NCBI RefSeq assembly: GCF_020884795.1
Contig: NZ_BBZF01000014.1
Coordinates: 124,001 to 188,000 of the forward strand
Reading direction: 5' to 3'
DNA: 64,000 nucleotides
Source of the DNA: Micromonospora okii
GTDB lineage: Bacteria > Actinomycetota > Actinomycetes > Mycobacteriales > Micromonosporaceae
A program made the translations under genes and the position numbers. Positions within the stretch are counted from its first letter, which is position 1. Every line of letters begins with the position of its first letter. Shown piece by piece: positions 28,829 through 38,124 of this stretch. Under the pieces are notes generated by a model. The model made no database searches and was not told the origin of the DNA. It was given only the letters and a program-made list of their open reading frames with translations.

Positions 28829-29124
28829 CCGGGGACCCGGGGCTGCAACCCGAGCGGACCCGGCTGGCCTGGCGGCGCACCCTGCTCGCGCTCACCGTGG
28901 TCACCGCGCTGACCGTCCGGCAGGCGCTCGGCGGCGGCGGCGTCGGGGCCGCGCTGGCCGGCGCGGCGGTGGCCGGCTGGGCGGCGACGCTGACGTCGTG
29001 CTGGGGCCGGGCCACCGGGTCGGGCCCGGTCCGCACCGGCTCGCGGACGATGCCGGTGGTCGCGCTCGCCGCCGCCGGGGCGGCCACACTAGGCGCACTC
29101 AGCGTGCTCACCCGGCTGTGGTGA
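28825..29124 (+). CDS. DUF202 small membrane protein
   Basis: Encodes 99 residues. LQPERTRLAWRRTLLALTVV at 7-26 is the short DUF202 signature, followed by two further hydrophobic helices. The GTG start overlaps the previous stop by four bases (GTGA), so the two DUF202 proteins are probably made together and may form a hetero-oligomer, as such pairs often occur together. Function unknown. Confidence 0.8.
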   Translation: MTGDPGLQPERTRLAWRRTLLALTVVTALTVRQALGGGGVGAALAGAAVAGWAATLTSCWGRATGSGPVRTGSRTMPVVALAAAGAATLGALSVLTRLW

Positions 29125-29151
29125 CGGGCCCGGGTGCGCCATGATGGGCGC

Positions 29152-29571
29152 ATGGCCCGCCTGTACGTCCTGCTCTTCCTGGCCCAGATCGTGCTCGCGG
29201 TCTGCGCGCTGATCAGCTGTCTCTCCGCCGAGGAGGGCGCGATCCGGGGCCTGCCCCGGATCGCCTGGGTGCTGATCGTCCTGTTCTTCCCGCTGGTCGG
29301 CTCGATCGCCTGGTTCGTCGCCGGCCGGGCGCCGGGCGGCCGGCCGGCCCGGACCGCCTGGCGGATGGGGAACGGCTTCTCCGAGGAGCACCGCCGCCGG
29401 CCGGTCGCGCCGGACGACGACCCCGAGTTCCTCGACTCCCTCAAGGAGCGCTCCCGGCAGCGGGACGAGGAGCTGTTCCGCCGCTGGGAGGACGACCTGC
29501 GGCGGCGCGAGGACGACCTGCGCCGCCGGGAGGGCGACCCGCCCCGCGAGGAGGACCGCCCGGAGGTCTGA
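29152..29571 (+). CDS. PLDc_N domain membrane protein
   Basis: Encodes 139 residues. Two membrane helices (ARLYVLLFLAQIVLAVCAL and IAWVLIVLFFPLVGSIAWFV) match the PLDc_N domain found at the start of cardiolipin synthases, but the phospholipase D domain is missing. The C-terminal half is a highly charged helix (RWEDDLRRREDDLRRREGD, repeats of DDLRRRE) that may form a coiled coil. The ATG at 29152 follows a -10-like CATGAT by 6 nt and fits the family start. Function unknown. Confidence 0.78.
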   Translation: MARLYVLLFLAQIVLAVCALISCLSAEEGAIRGLPRIAWVLIVLFFPLVGSIAWFVAGRAPGGRPARTAWRMGNGFSEEHRRRPVAPDDDPEFLDSLKERSRQRDEELFRRWEDDLRRREDDLRRREGDPPREEDRPEV

Positions 29572-29582
29572 CCGGCCGGCGC

Positions 29583-31202
29583 TCAGGCCAGGTTCGACGA
29601 GCGCGGGTACGCGTCGGTCGGGTCGGTAAGCACGTTGACCAGGTACGGCACGCCGGAGGCGAAGGCCCGCTCCAGGGCCGGGGCCAGGTCGGCGGCCTTC
29701 TCCACCGTCTCGCCCCCGCCGCCGAGCGCCTCGACGACCCGGTCGTAGCGCAGGCCGGGCTGGAGGTCGGCGGCGACGTCGTAGCCGTACATGGCCCGCA
29801 TCGGGTGCTTCTCCAGGCCCCAGATGCCGTTGTTGCCGACCACGATCACCACGGGCAGCTTCTGCCGCACCAGGGACTCCACGTCCATCAGCGAGAAGCC
29901 GGCCGCGCCGTCGCCCATCAGCACGCAGACCTGCCGGTCGGGGTGGCTGACCCGGGCCCCCATCGCGTAGCCCATGCCGGTGCCGAGGCAGCCGTACGGG
30001 CCGGGGTCGAGCCAGGTGCCGGGCTGCGCGGGCTCCAGGTACTTCCCCGCGTACGAGACGAAGTCGCCGCCGTCGCCGATGGTGATGGCGTCCGGGGCGA
30101 GGACCTTGCGCAGCTCGCCGTAGACGCGGGCGGGGCGGATCGGGTCGGTCTCGGCGGCCATCGCCTCGGCGTCGCGGGCCTTCGCGGCGTCCTCGGCGAC
30201 GCGCAGCTCGGCGACCCAGTCGGCGTGGTCGACGCGGTCGCCCGGGTGGTCGGCGAACGCGGTGAGGATCAGCCGCAGGTCCCCGGCCGGCGAGGCGGCC
30301 GGCGTGACGTGGGTGGCCCGCTGGCTGGGGGCGTCCACCACGTGTACGACCCGGGCGTCGCCGAAGTCGCCGAAGCTGAGCCGGAAGTCCAGCGGCGTGC
30401 CGACCACCACGACCACGTCGGCGCCGGAGAGGGCGACCCGGCGGGCCTTGGCGAACGCGAGCGGGTGGGTCGGGGGCAGCGCGCCCCGGCCCATGCCGTT
30501 GGTGAACACGGGCACCCCGAGCGCCTCGGCGGCGGCCCGCAGGGCGTCGACGGCGTCCCCGGCGTACACGTCGGAGCCCGCGATGATCACCGGGCGGTGG
30601 GCGGCGGCGATCAGCCCGGCGGCCTTCGCCACCTCGGCCGGGTCGGCCTCGACCGGCGCGGGCGGGGCGGCCTCGGGCAGCTCGGCGTCGCCGACGGAGA
30701 AGACGGCCTCCAGGGGGAGGTCGAGGAAGACCGGGCCCCGGTGCGGGGTGAGCGCGGTGGTGAGCGCCGCGTCGACCGCGCGCGGGATGTCGTCGGCGTT
30801 GAACACCGTCTCGGCGTGCTTGGTGACCGGGGCGACCAGCGGCAGGTGGTCCATCTCCTGGAGGCTGCCGGAGCCCCAGCGGAACTGCGGGGCCCGACCC
30901 CCCAGCACCAGCACCGGCGAGGCGTTGAAGAAGGCGCTGGTCAGGCCGGAGACGCCGTTGGTGACGCCGGGGCCGGCGGTGAGCACGGCGAGGCCGGGGC
31001 GGCGGTTGAGCTTGGCCACCGCCTCGGCCGCGAAGACCGCCGACTGCTCGTGCCGGACGTCGTAGAGCGGGAAGCCGGCGGAGTGGGCCGCGTCGTAGAG
31101 CGGGAAGACGTGGCCGCCGGAGAGCGTGAACATCTCCCGGACGCCGTGCGCGCGCAGCGCCGCGAGCGCCAGCTCCCCGCCGTGACCCTCGACCCGCGTC
31201 AT
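29583..31202 (-). CDS. Acetolactate-synthase-like thiamine diphosphate enzyme
   Basis: Encodes 539 residues. The three-domain layout (pyrimidine-binding, central, diphosphate-binding) is complete. Catalytic Glu52 lies in DVRHEQSAVF; the diphosphate motif GDGAAGFSLMDVESL...VVGNN is near 428-456. Close to the IlvG-like and oxalyl-CoA/2-hydroxyacyl-CoA lyase branch, and lacking a nearby IlvN small subunit, so it is probably not the main acetolactate synthase. The start ATG (31200-31202) has GGGGAG upstream; an upstream in-frame start adds 11 unmatched residues. It is followed on the other side by an enoyl-CoA hydratase gene on the same strand, which might share a branched-chain or fatty-acid context. 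Confidence 0.85.
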   Translation of the reverse strand: MTRVEGHGGELALAALRAHGVREMFTLSGGHVFPLYDAAHSAGFPLYDVRHEQSAVFAAEAVAKLNRRPGLAVLTAGPGVTNGVSGLTSAFFNASPVLVLGGRAPQFRWGSGSLQEMDHLPLVAPVTKHAETVFNADDIPRAVDAALTTALTPHRGPVFLDLPLEAVFSVGDAELPEAAPPAPVEADPAEVAKAAGLIAAAHRPVIIAGSDVYAGDAVDALRAAAEALGVPVFTNGMGRGALPPTHPLAFAKARRVALSGADVVVVVGTPLDFRLSFGDFGDARVVHVVDAPSQRATHVTPAASPAGDLRLILTAFADHPGDRVDHADWVAELRVAEDAAKARDAEAMAAETDPIRPARVYGELRKVLAPDAITIGDGGDFVSYAGKYLEPAQPGTWLDPGPYGCLGTGMGYAMGARVSHPDRQVCVLMGDGAAGFSLMDVESLVRQKLPVVIVVGNNGIWGLEKHPMRAMYGYDVAADLQPGLRYDRVVEALGGGGETVEKAADLAPALERAFASGVPYLVNVLTDPTDAYPRSSNLA

Positions 31203-31273
31203 CGCCGCTCCCCTCGTCCGTGGCCGGAGCCACACGCTACTGCCCGGTAGGGAGAAAGTGAACCGTTCTCGAC

Positions 31274-32047
31274 TCAGCGGCCGGTGAAGTCGGGCTTGCG
31301 CTTCTCCACGAACGCGGCCATGCCCTCGCGCCGGTCGTCGGTGGCGAACAGCGCCGCGAAGAGCTGGCTCTCCCAGGCCAGGCCCGAGTTCAGGTCCATG
31401 TCCAGGCCGCCGTCGACCGCCAGCTTCGCCGCGCGCAACGCCTGCGCCGGCCCGTTCACGTACGGCGTGACCAGCGCGACGGCGGCGTCGTACACCTCGG
31501 CGGCCGGAACCACCCGGTCGGCCAGGCCGATGCGCAGCGCCTCCTGGGCGTCCACCATCCGACCCGTCATGATCAGGTCCTTCGCGCGGGCCGGGCCGAC
31601 GAGGCGGGCCAGCCGCTGGGTGCCGCCCGCGCCGGGGATGACGCCGAGCTTGATCTCCGGCTGGCCGAGCTTGGCGTCCTCGGCCACCACCCGCCAGTCG
31701 CAGGCCAGGGCCAGCTCGCAGCCGCCGCCGAGGGCGTACCCGGTGATGGCGGCGACCACCGGCTTCGGGATGCGGGCGAACTCGCCGAGCGCGCTCGACA
31801 GCCCGGCGGCCCGCTCCGCCATGTCCACGTAGGACATCGCGGCCATCTCCTTGATGTCCGCGCCGGCCGCGAAGACCTTCTCGCCGCCGTACACGATGAC
31901 GGCGCGGACGTCCGGGTCGGTGGCGGCGGCGGACGCGACGGCGCGCAACTCCTCCTGGACCTGCTTGTTCAGCGCGTTCATCGGCGGCCGCTCCAGCCGG
32001 ATGGTGCCGATGCCGTCCCGGGTCTCCAGCCGTACGAACTCGCTCAC
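31274..32047 (-). CDS. Enoyl-CoA hydratase/isomerase family protein
   Basis: Encodes 257 residues. Crotonase fold: AAGADIKEM (oxyanion loop, about 60-68), [15 protein letters not shown] with one catalytic Glu (about 110), and [19 protein letters not shown] with the second catalytic Glu (about 130). Both acid residues present, so hydratase activity is expected. Substrate chain length unknown. Start ATG fits the family. Its gene lies upstream of the TPP enzyme gene with a 71-bp gap. Confidence 0.92.
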   Translation of the reverse strand: MSEFVRLETRDGIGTIRLERPPMNALNKQVQEELRAVASAAATDPDVRAVIVYGGEKVFAAGADIKEMAAMSYVDMAERAAGLSSALGEFARIPKPVVAAITGYALGGGCELALACDWRVVAEDAKLGQPEIKLGVIPGAGGTQRLARLVGPARAKDLIMTGRMVDAQEALRIGLADRVVPAAEVYDAAVALVTPYVNGPAQALRAAKLAVDGGLDMDLNSGLAWESQLFAALFATDDRREGMAAFVEKRKPDFTGR

Positions 32048-32145
32048 GCTGCCCTCACTTCCTCGTCGAAGTCGCGCGCCAACCTTACGACCTGGATCGT
32101 TGGGGTAAGTAGTCCGGCATCCGCCCCGCCACCCCGGAGTCCGCC

Positions 32146-32736
32146 ATGGTCACGTACTACGACGACAGGTCGGTGCAGGTCACCTCCACGGCGGTACGGG
32201 TGGACGGCCGGACGTACCCGCTGGCCGAGATCAGCATGGTCTGGCACCTGCGGGGCAGCCGCTCCTGGCGGGTGGTCGCCGGCCGGGGCGCGATCGGGGC
32301 CGCCCTCGCCGGCCCGCTGGTCGCCGCCGCGCTCGGGGTCGCGCTGGCGCTGTGGCTGCACCGCTCGCTCACCGTCACCATCGCCGTCGTGGGGGTCTCG
32401 GTGCTGGTCGGGCTCGCCGTCGGGCCGGTCGCGGACTTCCTCTTCGAGCACCTGGACCGCTCGTACGCCCGGGGCAGCCGCCAGTTGGAGCTGTGGGTCC
32501 GCTGGCGCGGCCAGCCGGTACGGCTGCTCCACACCCGCGACGCGCTGCGCTTCGGGCAGGTCTACCGGGCCGTGCAGCGGGCCGTGGAGGCCGGCCAGCC
32601 CGCCAAACGAAGCGCCGGCCAACCCGCCAAGCGGAGCGCCGGCCAACCCACCGGGCAGGCCCCCGATGCGGCCCGGGAACCGCGCAAGGCGATCGGCTCG
32701 CCGGGGAGCATCGTCCGGCCCCGCCCCAGGCCGTAG
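32146..32736 (+). CDS. Small membrane protein, paralogue of 32939 gene
   Basis: Encodes 196 residues. N-terminal [19 protein letters not shown] is a short strand-rich region, then two hydrophobic segments (about 45-65 and 75-95), then [20 protein letters not shown] and [17 protein letters not shown], all of which are matched by the second protein at 32939. I recall this as a DUF (possibly DUF6232) of actinomycetes but cannot check. The C-terminus carries an eight-residue repeat [12 protein letters not shown] precedes the ATG. No function known. Confidence 0.75.
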   Translation: MVTYYDDRSVQVTSTAVRVDGRTYPLAEISMVWHLRGSRSWRVVAGRGAIGAALAGPLVAAALGVALALWLHRSLTVTIAVVGVSVLVGLAVGPVADFLFEHLDRSYARGSRQLELWVRWRGQPVRLLHTRDALRFGQVYRAVQRAVEAGQPAKRSAGQPAKRSAGQPTGQAPDAAREPRKAIGSPGSIVRPRPRP

Positions 32737-32795
32737 CGCCGCCGCCCGCCGGACCCCGACGATCCTGGGAGTGGTCGGCACCCGGTGGCTCGGCT

Positions 32796-32877
32796 CCTTT
32801 GGAGCTGATGGCGTGAACGGATCGGGGAGATGCGGGCCCCTACCCGGGCGATGTCATGGCCGACTCAGCTCCAAAGG
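32796..32877. repeat. 13-bp inverted repeat with 56-bp loop
   Basis: CCTTTGGAGCTGA at 32796-32808 pairs perfectly with TCAGCTCCAAAGG at 32865-32877. The intervening sequence has further GC-rich dyads. It lies between the two paralogous genes and may be a terminator or a mobile repeat element. Confidence 0.55.
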
Positions 32878-32938
32878 GCACGGATGAGCCGTTCCCTTGG
32901 GTCTGGGCGGACACGCCGGGGCGCGGTTAGGCTTAGTG

Positions 32939-33418
32939 ATGGCCCTCTATTACCGGGACGACGCGGTACAGGTCACCTCCGAGTCGATCCAGGTGGGCGG
33001 CCACATCGTCCGGATCGCCGACGTCGCGTACGTCTGGCACGCGCGCGGGCGGACCACCCTCGCCGTCCGGGGCCGGGTCGTCGGCCGGGGCGTGCTGGTG
33101 CTGCTGCTGTCCCTGCCCCCGCTGGTGGCGCTGGTCTGCGTCGTGTCGCTCGCCTGGTCCGCACAGGACCGGGGCAACTGGACGCTGGCCCTGATCGTCC
33201 TGGCCGCCTGCGCCGTCGGCGCGCTGGCCCTGGTGCCGTTCCTGGAGCTGCCGCTCGGCTGGCTGGACCGGTCGTACGAGCGGGGCAACCGGGTGAACGA
33301 GCTGTGGGTGCAGCACCACGGCCAGGAGGTGATGCTGCTGAGCACGCCGGACGCGCTCCGGTTCGGGCAGATCTACCGCGCGGTGCAGCGGGCCGTCGAG
33401 CAGCAGACAGATCGCTGA
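32939..33418 (+). CDS. Small membrane protein, paralogue of 32146 gene
   Basis: Encodes 159 residues. ALYYRDDAVQVTSESIQVGG, then two membrane helices (about 55-75 and 88-110), then GWLDRSYERGNRVNELWV and [17 protein letters not shown] match the gene at 32146 motif for motif but it lacks the C-terminal repeat tail. The ATG follows TAGGCT (32928-32933) by 5 nt, near the leaderless layout. The pair looks like an old tandem duplication. Function unknown. Confidence 0.78.
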   Translation: MALYYRDDAVQVTSESIQVGGHIVRIADVAYVWHARGRTTLAVRGRVVGRGVLVLLLSLPPLVALVCVVSLAWSAQDRGNWTLALIVLAACAVGALALVPFLELPLGWLDRSYERGNRVNELWVQHHGQEVMLLSTPDALRFGQIYRAVQRAVEQQTDR

Positions 33419-33455
33419 CCAGCGGTCCTGGCGGGCTCGGCGCACACTGGGAGGC

Positions 33456-34070
33456 ATGTTTCCTCCCCTCCCGCGGCCGAGCGCCGTCGTCGGCCTCACC
33501 CGGTCCGCCCTCGACCAGGCCCTCGGGTCGGCCGCCTCGTTCGCCGCCGTCCCGGCCCGCGCGTTCGCGGTACTCGACGCGGTGGAGACGCTGCTGGCCC
33601 GGATCAACGGGGTGGTGGACCGCATCGAGGAGACCCTCGACCGGACCGACCGGGTGCTCGACGACGCCACCAAGGTCGCCTCGGCGGCAGCCGTCGTGGT
33701 CGGCGAGGCCGACGCGGTGGCCCGCCGGGCCGCCACGACCGTGGACGCCGCCGCAGGGGCGGCCGGCACCGCCGCCGAGCTGCTCGCCGCGTACGAGCCG
33801 CCGCTGCGCCGGGGCGCGCCCATGGCGACCCGGTTCGTCGAGCAGCTCAGCCACGAGGAGGTGACCGCGGCGATCCGGCTCGTCGACGAGCTGCCGAAGC
33901 TCAAGCAGCACCTCACCTCGGACGTCCTGCCGATCCTGGCCACTCTGGACCGGGTCGGGCCGGACCTGCACGACCTGCTCGACGTCACCCGGGACCTGAA
34001 GCTCGCCGTCGCCGGCATCCCCGGCCTGGGCGTGCTGCGTCGCCGGGGCGAGCGGCTCACCGACGAGTGA
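33456..34070 (+). CDS. Helical protein of unknown function
   Basis: Encodes 204 residues, nearly all helical, with coiled-coil-like heptads at about 45-110 (VETLLARINGVVDRIEETLD; DATKVASAAAVVVGEADAVA). No transmembrane helix or signal. Similar actinobacterial proteins are sometimes misnamed; no function is supported by the sequence. GGGAGG sits one base from the ATG, too close to be used; a weak CACACT box 7 nt upstream suggests leaderless start. Confidence 0.72.
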   Translation: MFPPLPRPSAVVGLTRSALDQALGSAASFAAVPARAFAVLDAVETLLARINGVVDRIEETLDRTDRVLDDATKVASAAAVVVGEADAVARRAATTVDAAAGAAGTAAELLAAYEPPLRRGAPMATRFVEQLSHEEVTAAIRLVDELPKLKQHLTSDVLPILATLDRVGPDLHDLLDVTRDLKLAVAGIPGLGVLRRRGERLTDE

Positions 34071-34167
34071 GCCGCCGGGCGGCTGCCCGGGGGGCGGGCG
34101 GACCGGTGCCGCCACCCCGGGGCGCCGCCACGCCGGGTGGCCGCCGCCCCACCAGGGGAGCGCGGGG

Positions 34168-35067
34168 TCAGGCCGGCGGGGTGTGGAGCGCGTCGATCTC
34201 GGCCCGGTCGGGCAGCGCCACGGACGCGCCGAGCCGGCGCACGCACGCCGCCCCGGCCGCCGCCGCCCAGTGCAGCGCGGCCGGCAGCTTCCGCCCCTCG
34301 CCCCAGGCCACCGCGAGCGCCGCCGTGAACGCGTCGCCGGCGGCCGTCGAGTCGACCACGTCGACCTGCACCGCCGGGACGTGCAGCGAATCGGCGTCCC
34401 GGTCGACGTACCAGGCGCCCGCGCCGCCGAGGGTCAGCACCGCCCGGGGCACCAACGCGAGCAGCGCGCCCGGGTCGTCCCGGCCGCGCCCGGTGAGGGC
34501 CAACGCCTCGTTCTCGTTGACCACCAGCAGGTCCACGGCGTCGAGCAGCTCCGCCGGCACGGGCTGCGCCGGAGCCGCGTTGAGGATCACCCGGGTGCCG
34601 GCGGCACGGGCGGCCAGCGCCGCCTCGGTCACCGTGGCCACCGGGACCTCCAGCTGGGCGACCAGCACGTCCGCGTCCCGCACGGCGGCCAGCTCGCCCC
34701 CGGTGAGGCCGGTGAAGGCGGCGTTCGCGCCGGGGGTCACCAGGATGGCGTTCTCCCCGTCGGCGCTGACCATCACGAGGGCGACACCCGACGCCCCGTA
34801 CACCACCCGGGTCTGCCCCGTGTCCACGCCGGCGGCGGTGATCCGGGCCCGGAGGGTGACCCCGAACGCGTCGGAGCCGATCGCGCCGAGGAAGACGGCG
34901 GACGCGCCGGCCCGCGCGGCGGCGATCGCCTGGTTCGCGCCCTTGCCGCCGGGCACCATGACGAAGTCGCCGCCCAGCACCGTCTCGCCGGGCCGGGGCA
35001 GGGCCGGGGCCTTCCCGACCAGGTCCATGTTGGCGCTGCCCACCACGGCGACCCGGGTCTGCGGCAC
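34168..35067 (-). CDS. rbsK: Ribokinase (PfkB family)
   Basis: Encodes 299 residues. PfkB fold sugar kinase: VVGSANMDLV at 8-17, GGKGANQAIAAARAGA (sugar-binding GG loop, about 40-55), VNENEALALTG (about 184) and DSTAAGDAFTAAL with the catalytic Asp near 246. Motifs fit ribokinase better than fructokinase, but specificity is inferred. GAGGAG precedes the GTG start. It lies just after the orphan ABC ATPase gene on the same strand with a 17-bp gap; no rbs transporter genes are adjacent. Confidence 0.88.
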   Translation of the reverse strand: MPQTRVAVVGSANMDLVGKAPALPRPGETVLGGDFVMVPGGKGANQAIAAARAGASAVFLGAIGSDAFGVTLRARITAAGVDTGQTRVVYGASGVALVMVSADGENAILVTPGANAAFTGLTGGELAAVRDADVLVAQLEVPVATVTEAALAARAAGTRVILNAAPAQPVPAELLDAVDLLVVNENEALALTGRGRDDPGALLALVPRAVLTLGGAGAWYVDRDADSLHVPAVQVDVVDSTAAGDAFTAALAVAWGEGRKLPAALHWAAAAGAACVRRLGASVALPDRAEIDALHTPPA

Positions 35068-35084
35068 GCTCGCTCCTCGCAGGG

Positions 35085-35927
35085 TCAGGCGGCGCGGGCG
35101 GCCCAGCGGTCGCCGACGCGGTCGATCGTCAGGGGCACGCCGAAGGTCTTGGAGAGGTTGTCGGCGGTGAGCGTGGCACCGAGCAGACCCTGCGCCACCA
35201 CGCCGCCCCCGCGCAGCAGCAGCGCGTGGGTGAAGCCCGGCGGGATCTCCTCGACGTGGTGGGTGACCAGCACCAGGGCCGGGGCGTCCGGGTCGTGGGC
35301 CAGCTCGGCGAGCCGGGCCACCAGGTCCTCCCGGCCGCCCAGGTCGAGCCCGGCCGCGGGCTCGTCCAGCAGCAGCAGCTCCGGGTCGGTCATCAGCGCC
35401 CGGGCGATCTGCACCCGCTTGCGCTCCCCCTCGGAGAGGGTGCCGTACCCGCGGTCCGCGAGGTGGCCGATGCCGAGCTGGCCGAGCAGGGCGAGGGCCC
35501 GGGCCTCGTCGGTGCGGTCGTAGCTCTCCCGCCAGCGGCCCACCACCGACCAGGCGGCGGTGACCACCACGTCGGCGACCCGCTCCTCGGCGGGCACCCG
35601 CTCGGCGAGGGCGGCGGTGGAGAGGCCGATGCGGGTGCGCAGCTCGTTGACGTCGGTGCGGCCGATCCGCTCGCCCAGCACGTGCGCGCTGCCGGTCGTC
35701 GGGTGCAGCCGGCCGGCGGCCAGGTTCAGCAGGGTCGTCTTTCCGGCCCCGTTGGGACCCAGCACGACCCAGCGTTCGTCCAGCTCGACCCGCCAGTCCA
35801 CGTCGTGCAGCAGCGCGGTGCCCGAGCGGCGCACGCCGACGCCGTCCAGGCTGACCACCAGATCCGCGTCCACGGGGGTGGCGGTGGGGGCGGCGCCGGC
35901 GGCGCCCGGGATCAGGTCACCAGTCAC
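35085..35927 (-). CDS. ABC transporter ATP-binding protein, no partner permease
   Basis: Encodes 280 residues. Walker A GPNGAGKTT (about 57-65), signature LSEGERKRVQIARAL, Walker B LLLLDEPAAGLD and the switch His in LVLVTHHVEEIPPG are intact. No permease gene is beside it. Stand-alone ATPases of this type (YlmA-like) occur next to sugar-kinase genes in actinomycetes. Start at the GTG 35925-35927; weak ribosome-binding site GGATGG. Function beyond ATP hydrolysis unknown. The divergent ABC exporter starts 131 bp away. Confidence 0.85.
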   Translation of the reverse strand: MTGDLIPGAAGAAPTATPVDADLVVSLDGVGVRRSGTALLHDVDWRVELDERWVVLGPNGAGKTTLLNLAAGRLHPTTGSAHVLGERIGRTDVNELRTRIGLSTAALAERVPAEERVADVVVTAAWSVVGRWRESYDRTDEARALALLGQLGIGHLADRGYGTLSEGERKRVQIARALMTDPELLLLDEPAAGLDLGGREDLVARLAELAHDPDAPALVLVTHHVEEIPPGFTHALLLRGGGVVAQGLLGATLTADNLSKTFGVPLTIDRVGDRWAARAA

Positions 35928-36058
35928 CCGCCCATCCAACCACGCACCGCCGCAGCGCCCCCCACGGGCGGCGGTCACGCCCTAGGGTGGGCCACCGTGT
36001 CGTTGATCACCGCACGGGGGAGGACGCGGATGCCGCACCGGGACGGGGAGCGCGCCGG

Positions 36059-37105
36059 GTGAGCGCGGTCATCGAGATCGAGGGGCTGCGGAAGACGTTC
36101 CACGGCCCGTACCGCAGCCGGCACGTCGCAGTGGACGGCCTCGGCCTGCGGGTGGAGCGGGGCGAGATCCACGGCTTCCTGGGCCCGAACGGCTCCGGCA
36201 AGACCACCACGCTGCGCGCCCTGCTCGGGCTGGTCCGCGCCGACTCCGGGCGGATGCGGCTGTTCGGCGAGGAGGTCCCGCGCGCCCAGGCCCGGGTGGC
36301 CGGCCGCGTCGGGGCCATCGTGGAGACGCCACAGTTCTTCGGCAACTTCAGCGGGCGCCGGACGCTGCGCCTGCTCGCCGTGGCCGGCGGGGTGCCGACC
36401 CGCCGGGTGGACGAGGTGCTCGACCGGGTGGGGTTGCTCGGCCGGGGCGAGGACGAGGTGCGGGGCTACTCGCTGGGCATGCGGCAGCGGCTCGCGGTCG
36501 CCTCGGCGCTGCTCAAGGAGCCGGAGCTGTTGGTCCTGGACGAACCGGCGAACGGGCTGGACCCGGCCGGCATCCGGGAGATGCGGGACCTCCTGCGGTC
36601 GCTGGCCGCCGCCGGGGTGACCGTGCTGCTGTCCAGCCACATCCTCGGCGAGATCCAGTTGGTCTGCGACCATGTGACGATCGTCTCCCGGGGCCGGCGG
36701 GTCGCCGCCGGCCCGGTCGAGGAGGTGCTCGCCGGGCACGACCAGCACGAGTGGCGGGTCCGGGTGCCGGAGCCCGACCGGGCGGCGGAGCTGCTGCGCG
36801 GGGCCGGGCTGCCCGTCGACGAGCGCCCCGACCACCTCGTGGTCGGCGGGGCGGCGGACCCCGGCGAGATCAGCCGGGTGCTCGGCGAGCAGGGGCTCTG
36901 GGTCCGCGAGCTGGTCCCGCTACGACCCGACCTGGAGAGCGTCTTCCTGGAGCTGACCGACGAACCGGGCGAGCGGCTGACCGACGAACCGGGCGAGCGG
37001 CTGACCGACGAACCGGGCGACGAGCCAACCGACGAACCGGGCGACCGGTTGACCGACGAACCGGGCGACGAGCCGACCGACGACGCCGGGGAGGCGAAAG
37101 CGTGA
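36059..37105 (+). CDS. ABC exporter ATP-binding protein (BcrA/CcmA-type) with acidic repeat tail
   Basis: Encodes 348 residues. Walker A GPNGSGKTT, signature YSLGMRQRLAVASAL and Walker B LLVLDEPANGLDPAGI match the drug-export type ABC ATPases; the Q-loop and H-loop (LLSSHILGEI) are present. Residues about 299-346 are six eight-residue repeats of the LTDEPGER/D type, giving a strongly acidic tail absent from relatives. The GTG at 36059 has GGGGAG about 9 nt upstream; TAGGGT at 35983 would give a 62-nt leader. It overlaps the permease gene by GTGA. Confidence 0.88.
   Translation: MSAVIEIEGLRKTFHGPYRSRHVAVDGLGLRVERGEIHGFLGPNGSGKTTTLRALLGLVRADSGRMRLFGEEVPRAQARVAGRVGAIVETPQFFGNFSGRRTLRLLAVAGGVPTRRVDEVLDRVGLLGRGEDEVRGYSLGMRQRLAVASALLKEPELLVLDEPANGLDPAGIREMRDLLRSLAAAGVTVLLSSHILGEIQLVCDHVTIVSRGRRVAAGPVEEVLAGHDQHEWRVRVPEPDRAAELLRGAGLPVDERPDHLVVGGAADPGEISRVLGEQGLWVRELVPLRPDLESVFLELTDEPGERLTDEPGERLTDEPGDEPTDEPGDRLTDEPGDEPTDDAGEAKA
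36953..37096 (+). repeat. 24-bp in-frame tandem repeat, 6 units
   Basis: Units of CTGACCGACGAACCGGGCGA plus four bases start at 36953, 36977, 37001, 37025, 37049 and 37073. They encode the acidic C-terminal tail of the ABC ATPase; the first two units are identical and later ones diverge. Confidence 0.9.
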
Positions 37106-38109
37106 ACCTGGTCCGGGCCGAGCTGGAGCGGCTGGCCGCGCGCCGCTTCGTGCAGCTCATGCTGGTGCTGCTGGTGCTGGCGTCGGCGGTCACGGCGGTG
37201 ACCACCCTCGTCGGCTCGCACCGCCCGTCGCCGGAGGAGATCGTCTCCGCGCAGCAGGCGGCGGCCCAGCAGCGACAGGCGATCGAGGACACGTTCCAGC
37301 AGTGCCTGGCGGCCGTGCGGGGCACGCTGCCGCCGGAGGCCGCGCAGGAGTACCCGCAGGACTGCTCCGTGTTCGACCCCGGCCAGCGGGAGCGGCTGCC
37401 CGTGGCCGCCGACCACCTCCAGGGCGTGTTCACCTTCGCCGACCAGGCCCGGCCGCTGCTCTACTTCCTGGTCGCGTTCCTGGTGCTGTTCGGGTTCCTG
37501 GTGGGCGCGTCGTACATCGGGGCGGACCTCTCCACCGGCGGGGTGGTCAACCTGCTGATCTGGCGTCCCCGGCGGCTCGTGGTGCTCGGCGCGAAGCTGG
37601 GCACCCTGCTCGGCGCGCTGGTGCTGCTGTCGGTGCTGGCCTCGGCGGCCTACCTGGGGGCGTTCTGGCTGATCGGGCAGACCGCCGGGCTGCCCGGGGC
37701 GACCGGGGGCGACTTCTGGCCGGCGCTGGGGCTGACCTGGCTGCGCGGGCTGGTGCTGGTGCTGCTGGCCGCGACGGCCGGCTTCGCCATCGCCACGCTG
37801 GGCCGGCGCACGGCGGCGGCGCTCGGTGCCGTGACCGCGTACGCGGTGGTGTGGGAGCTGGGCGTGCGGGTCGTGTGGGAGGTGGTGGGCATGCCGCGCG
37901 GCGAGGACTGGATGCTCTCCACGTACCTCGACGCGTGGCTGACCGGTCAGGCCCGGCTCTCCGACGCCACGGCGTGCCGGGGCGTGACCGGCTACTGCGA
38001 CGGCAACTACCAGATCGGCTGGGCGCTGGGGCTGGCGGTGCTGCTGACGCTCGTCGGCGTGCTGACGGCGAGCGCGTTCGCCGCGTTCCGCCGCCGCGAC
38101 CTGATGTGA
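37102..38109 (+). CDS. ABC exporter permease (ABC-2 type)
   Basis: Encodes 335 residues with six membrane helices: one at about 16-36, then an outside loop of about 100 residues with three cysteines, then helices near 115-135, 165-190, 210-235, 245-262 and 308-328. The start GTG overlaps the ATPase stop (GTGA), so the two make one transporter. LVAFLVLFGFLVGASYIGAD and LLIWRPRRL are as in ABC-2 permeases. Substrate unknown; a lipid, peptide or drug is typical. The gene ends 15 bp before the convergent ROK gene. Confidence 0.85.
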   Translation: MNLVRAELERLAARRFVQLMLVLLVLASAVTAVTTLVGSHRPSPEEIVSAQQAAAQQRQAIEDTFQQCLAAVRGTLPPEAAQEYPQDCSVFDPGQRERLPVAADHLQGVFTFADQARPLLYFLVAFLVLFGFLVGASYIGADLSTGGVVNLLIWRPRRLVVLGAKLGTLLGALVLLSVLASAAYLGAFWLIGQTAGLPGATGGDFWPALGLTWLRGLVLVLLAATAGFAIATLGRRTAAALGAVTAYAVVWELGVRVVWEVVGMPRGEDWMLSTYLDAWLTGQARLSDATACRGVTGYCDGNYQIGWALGLAVLLTLVGVLTASAFAAFRRRDLM

Positions 38110-38124
38110 CGGTGCGGGAGCCGA

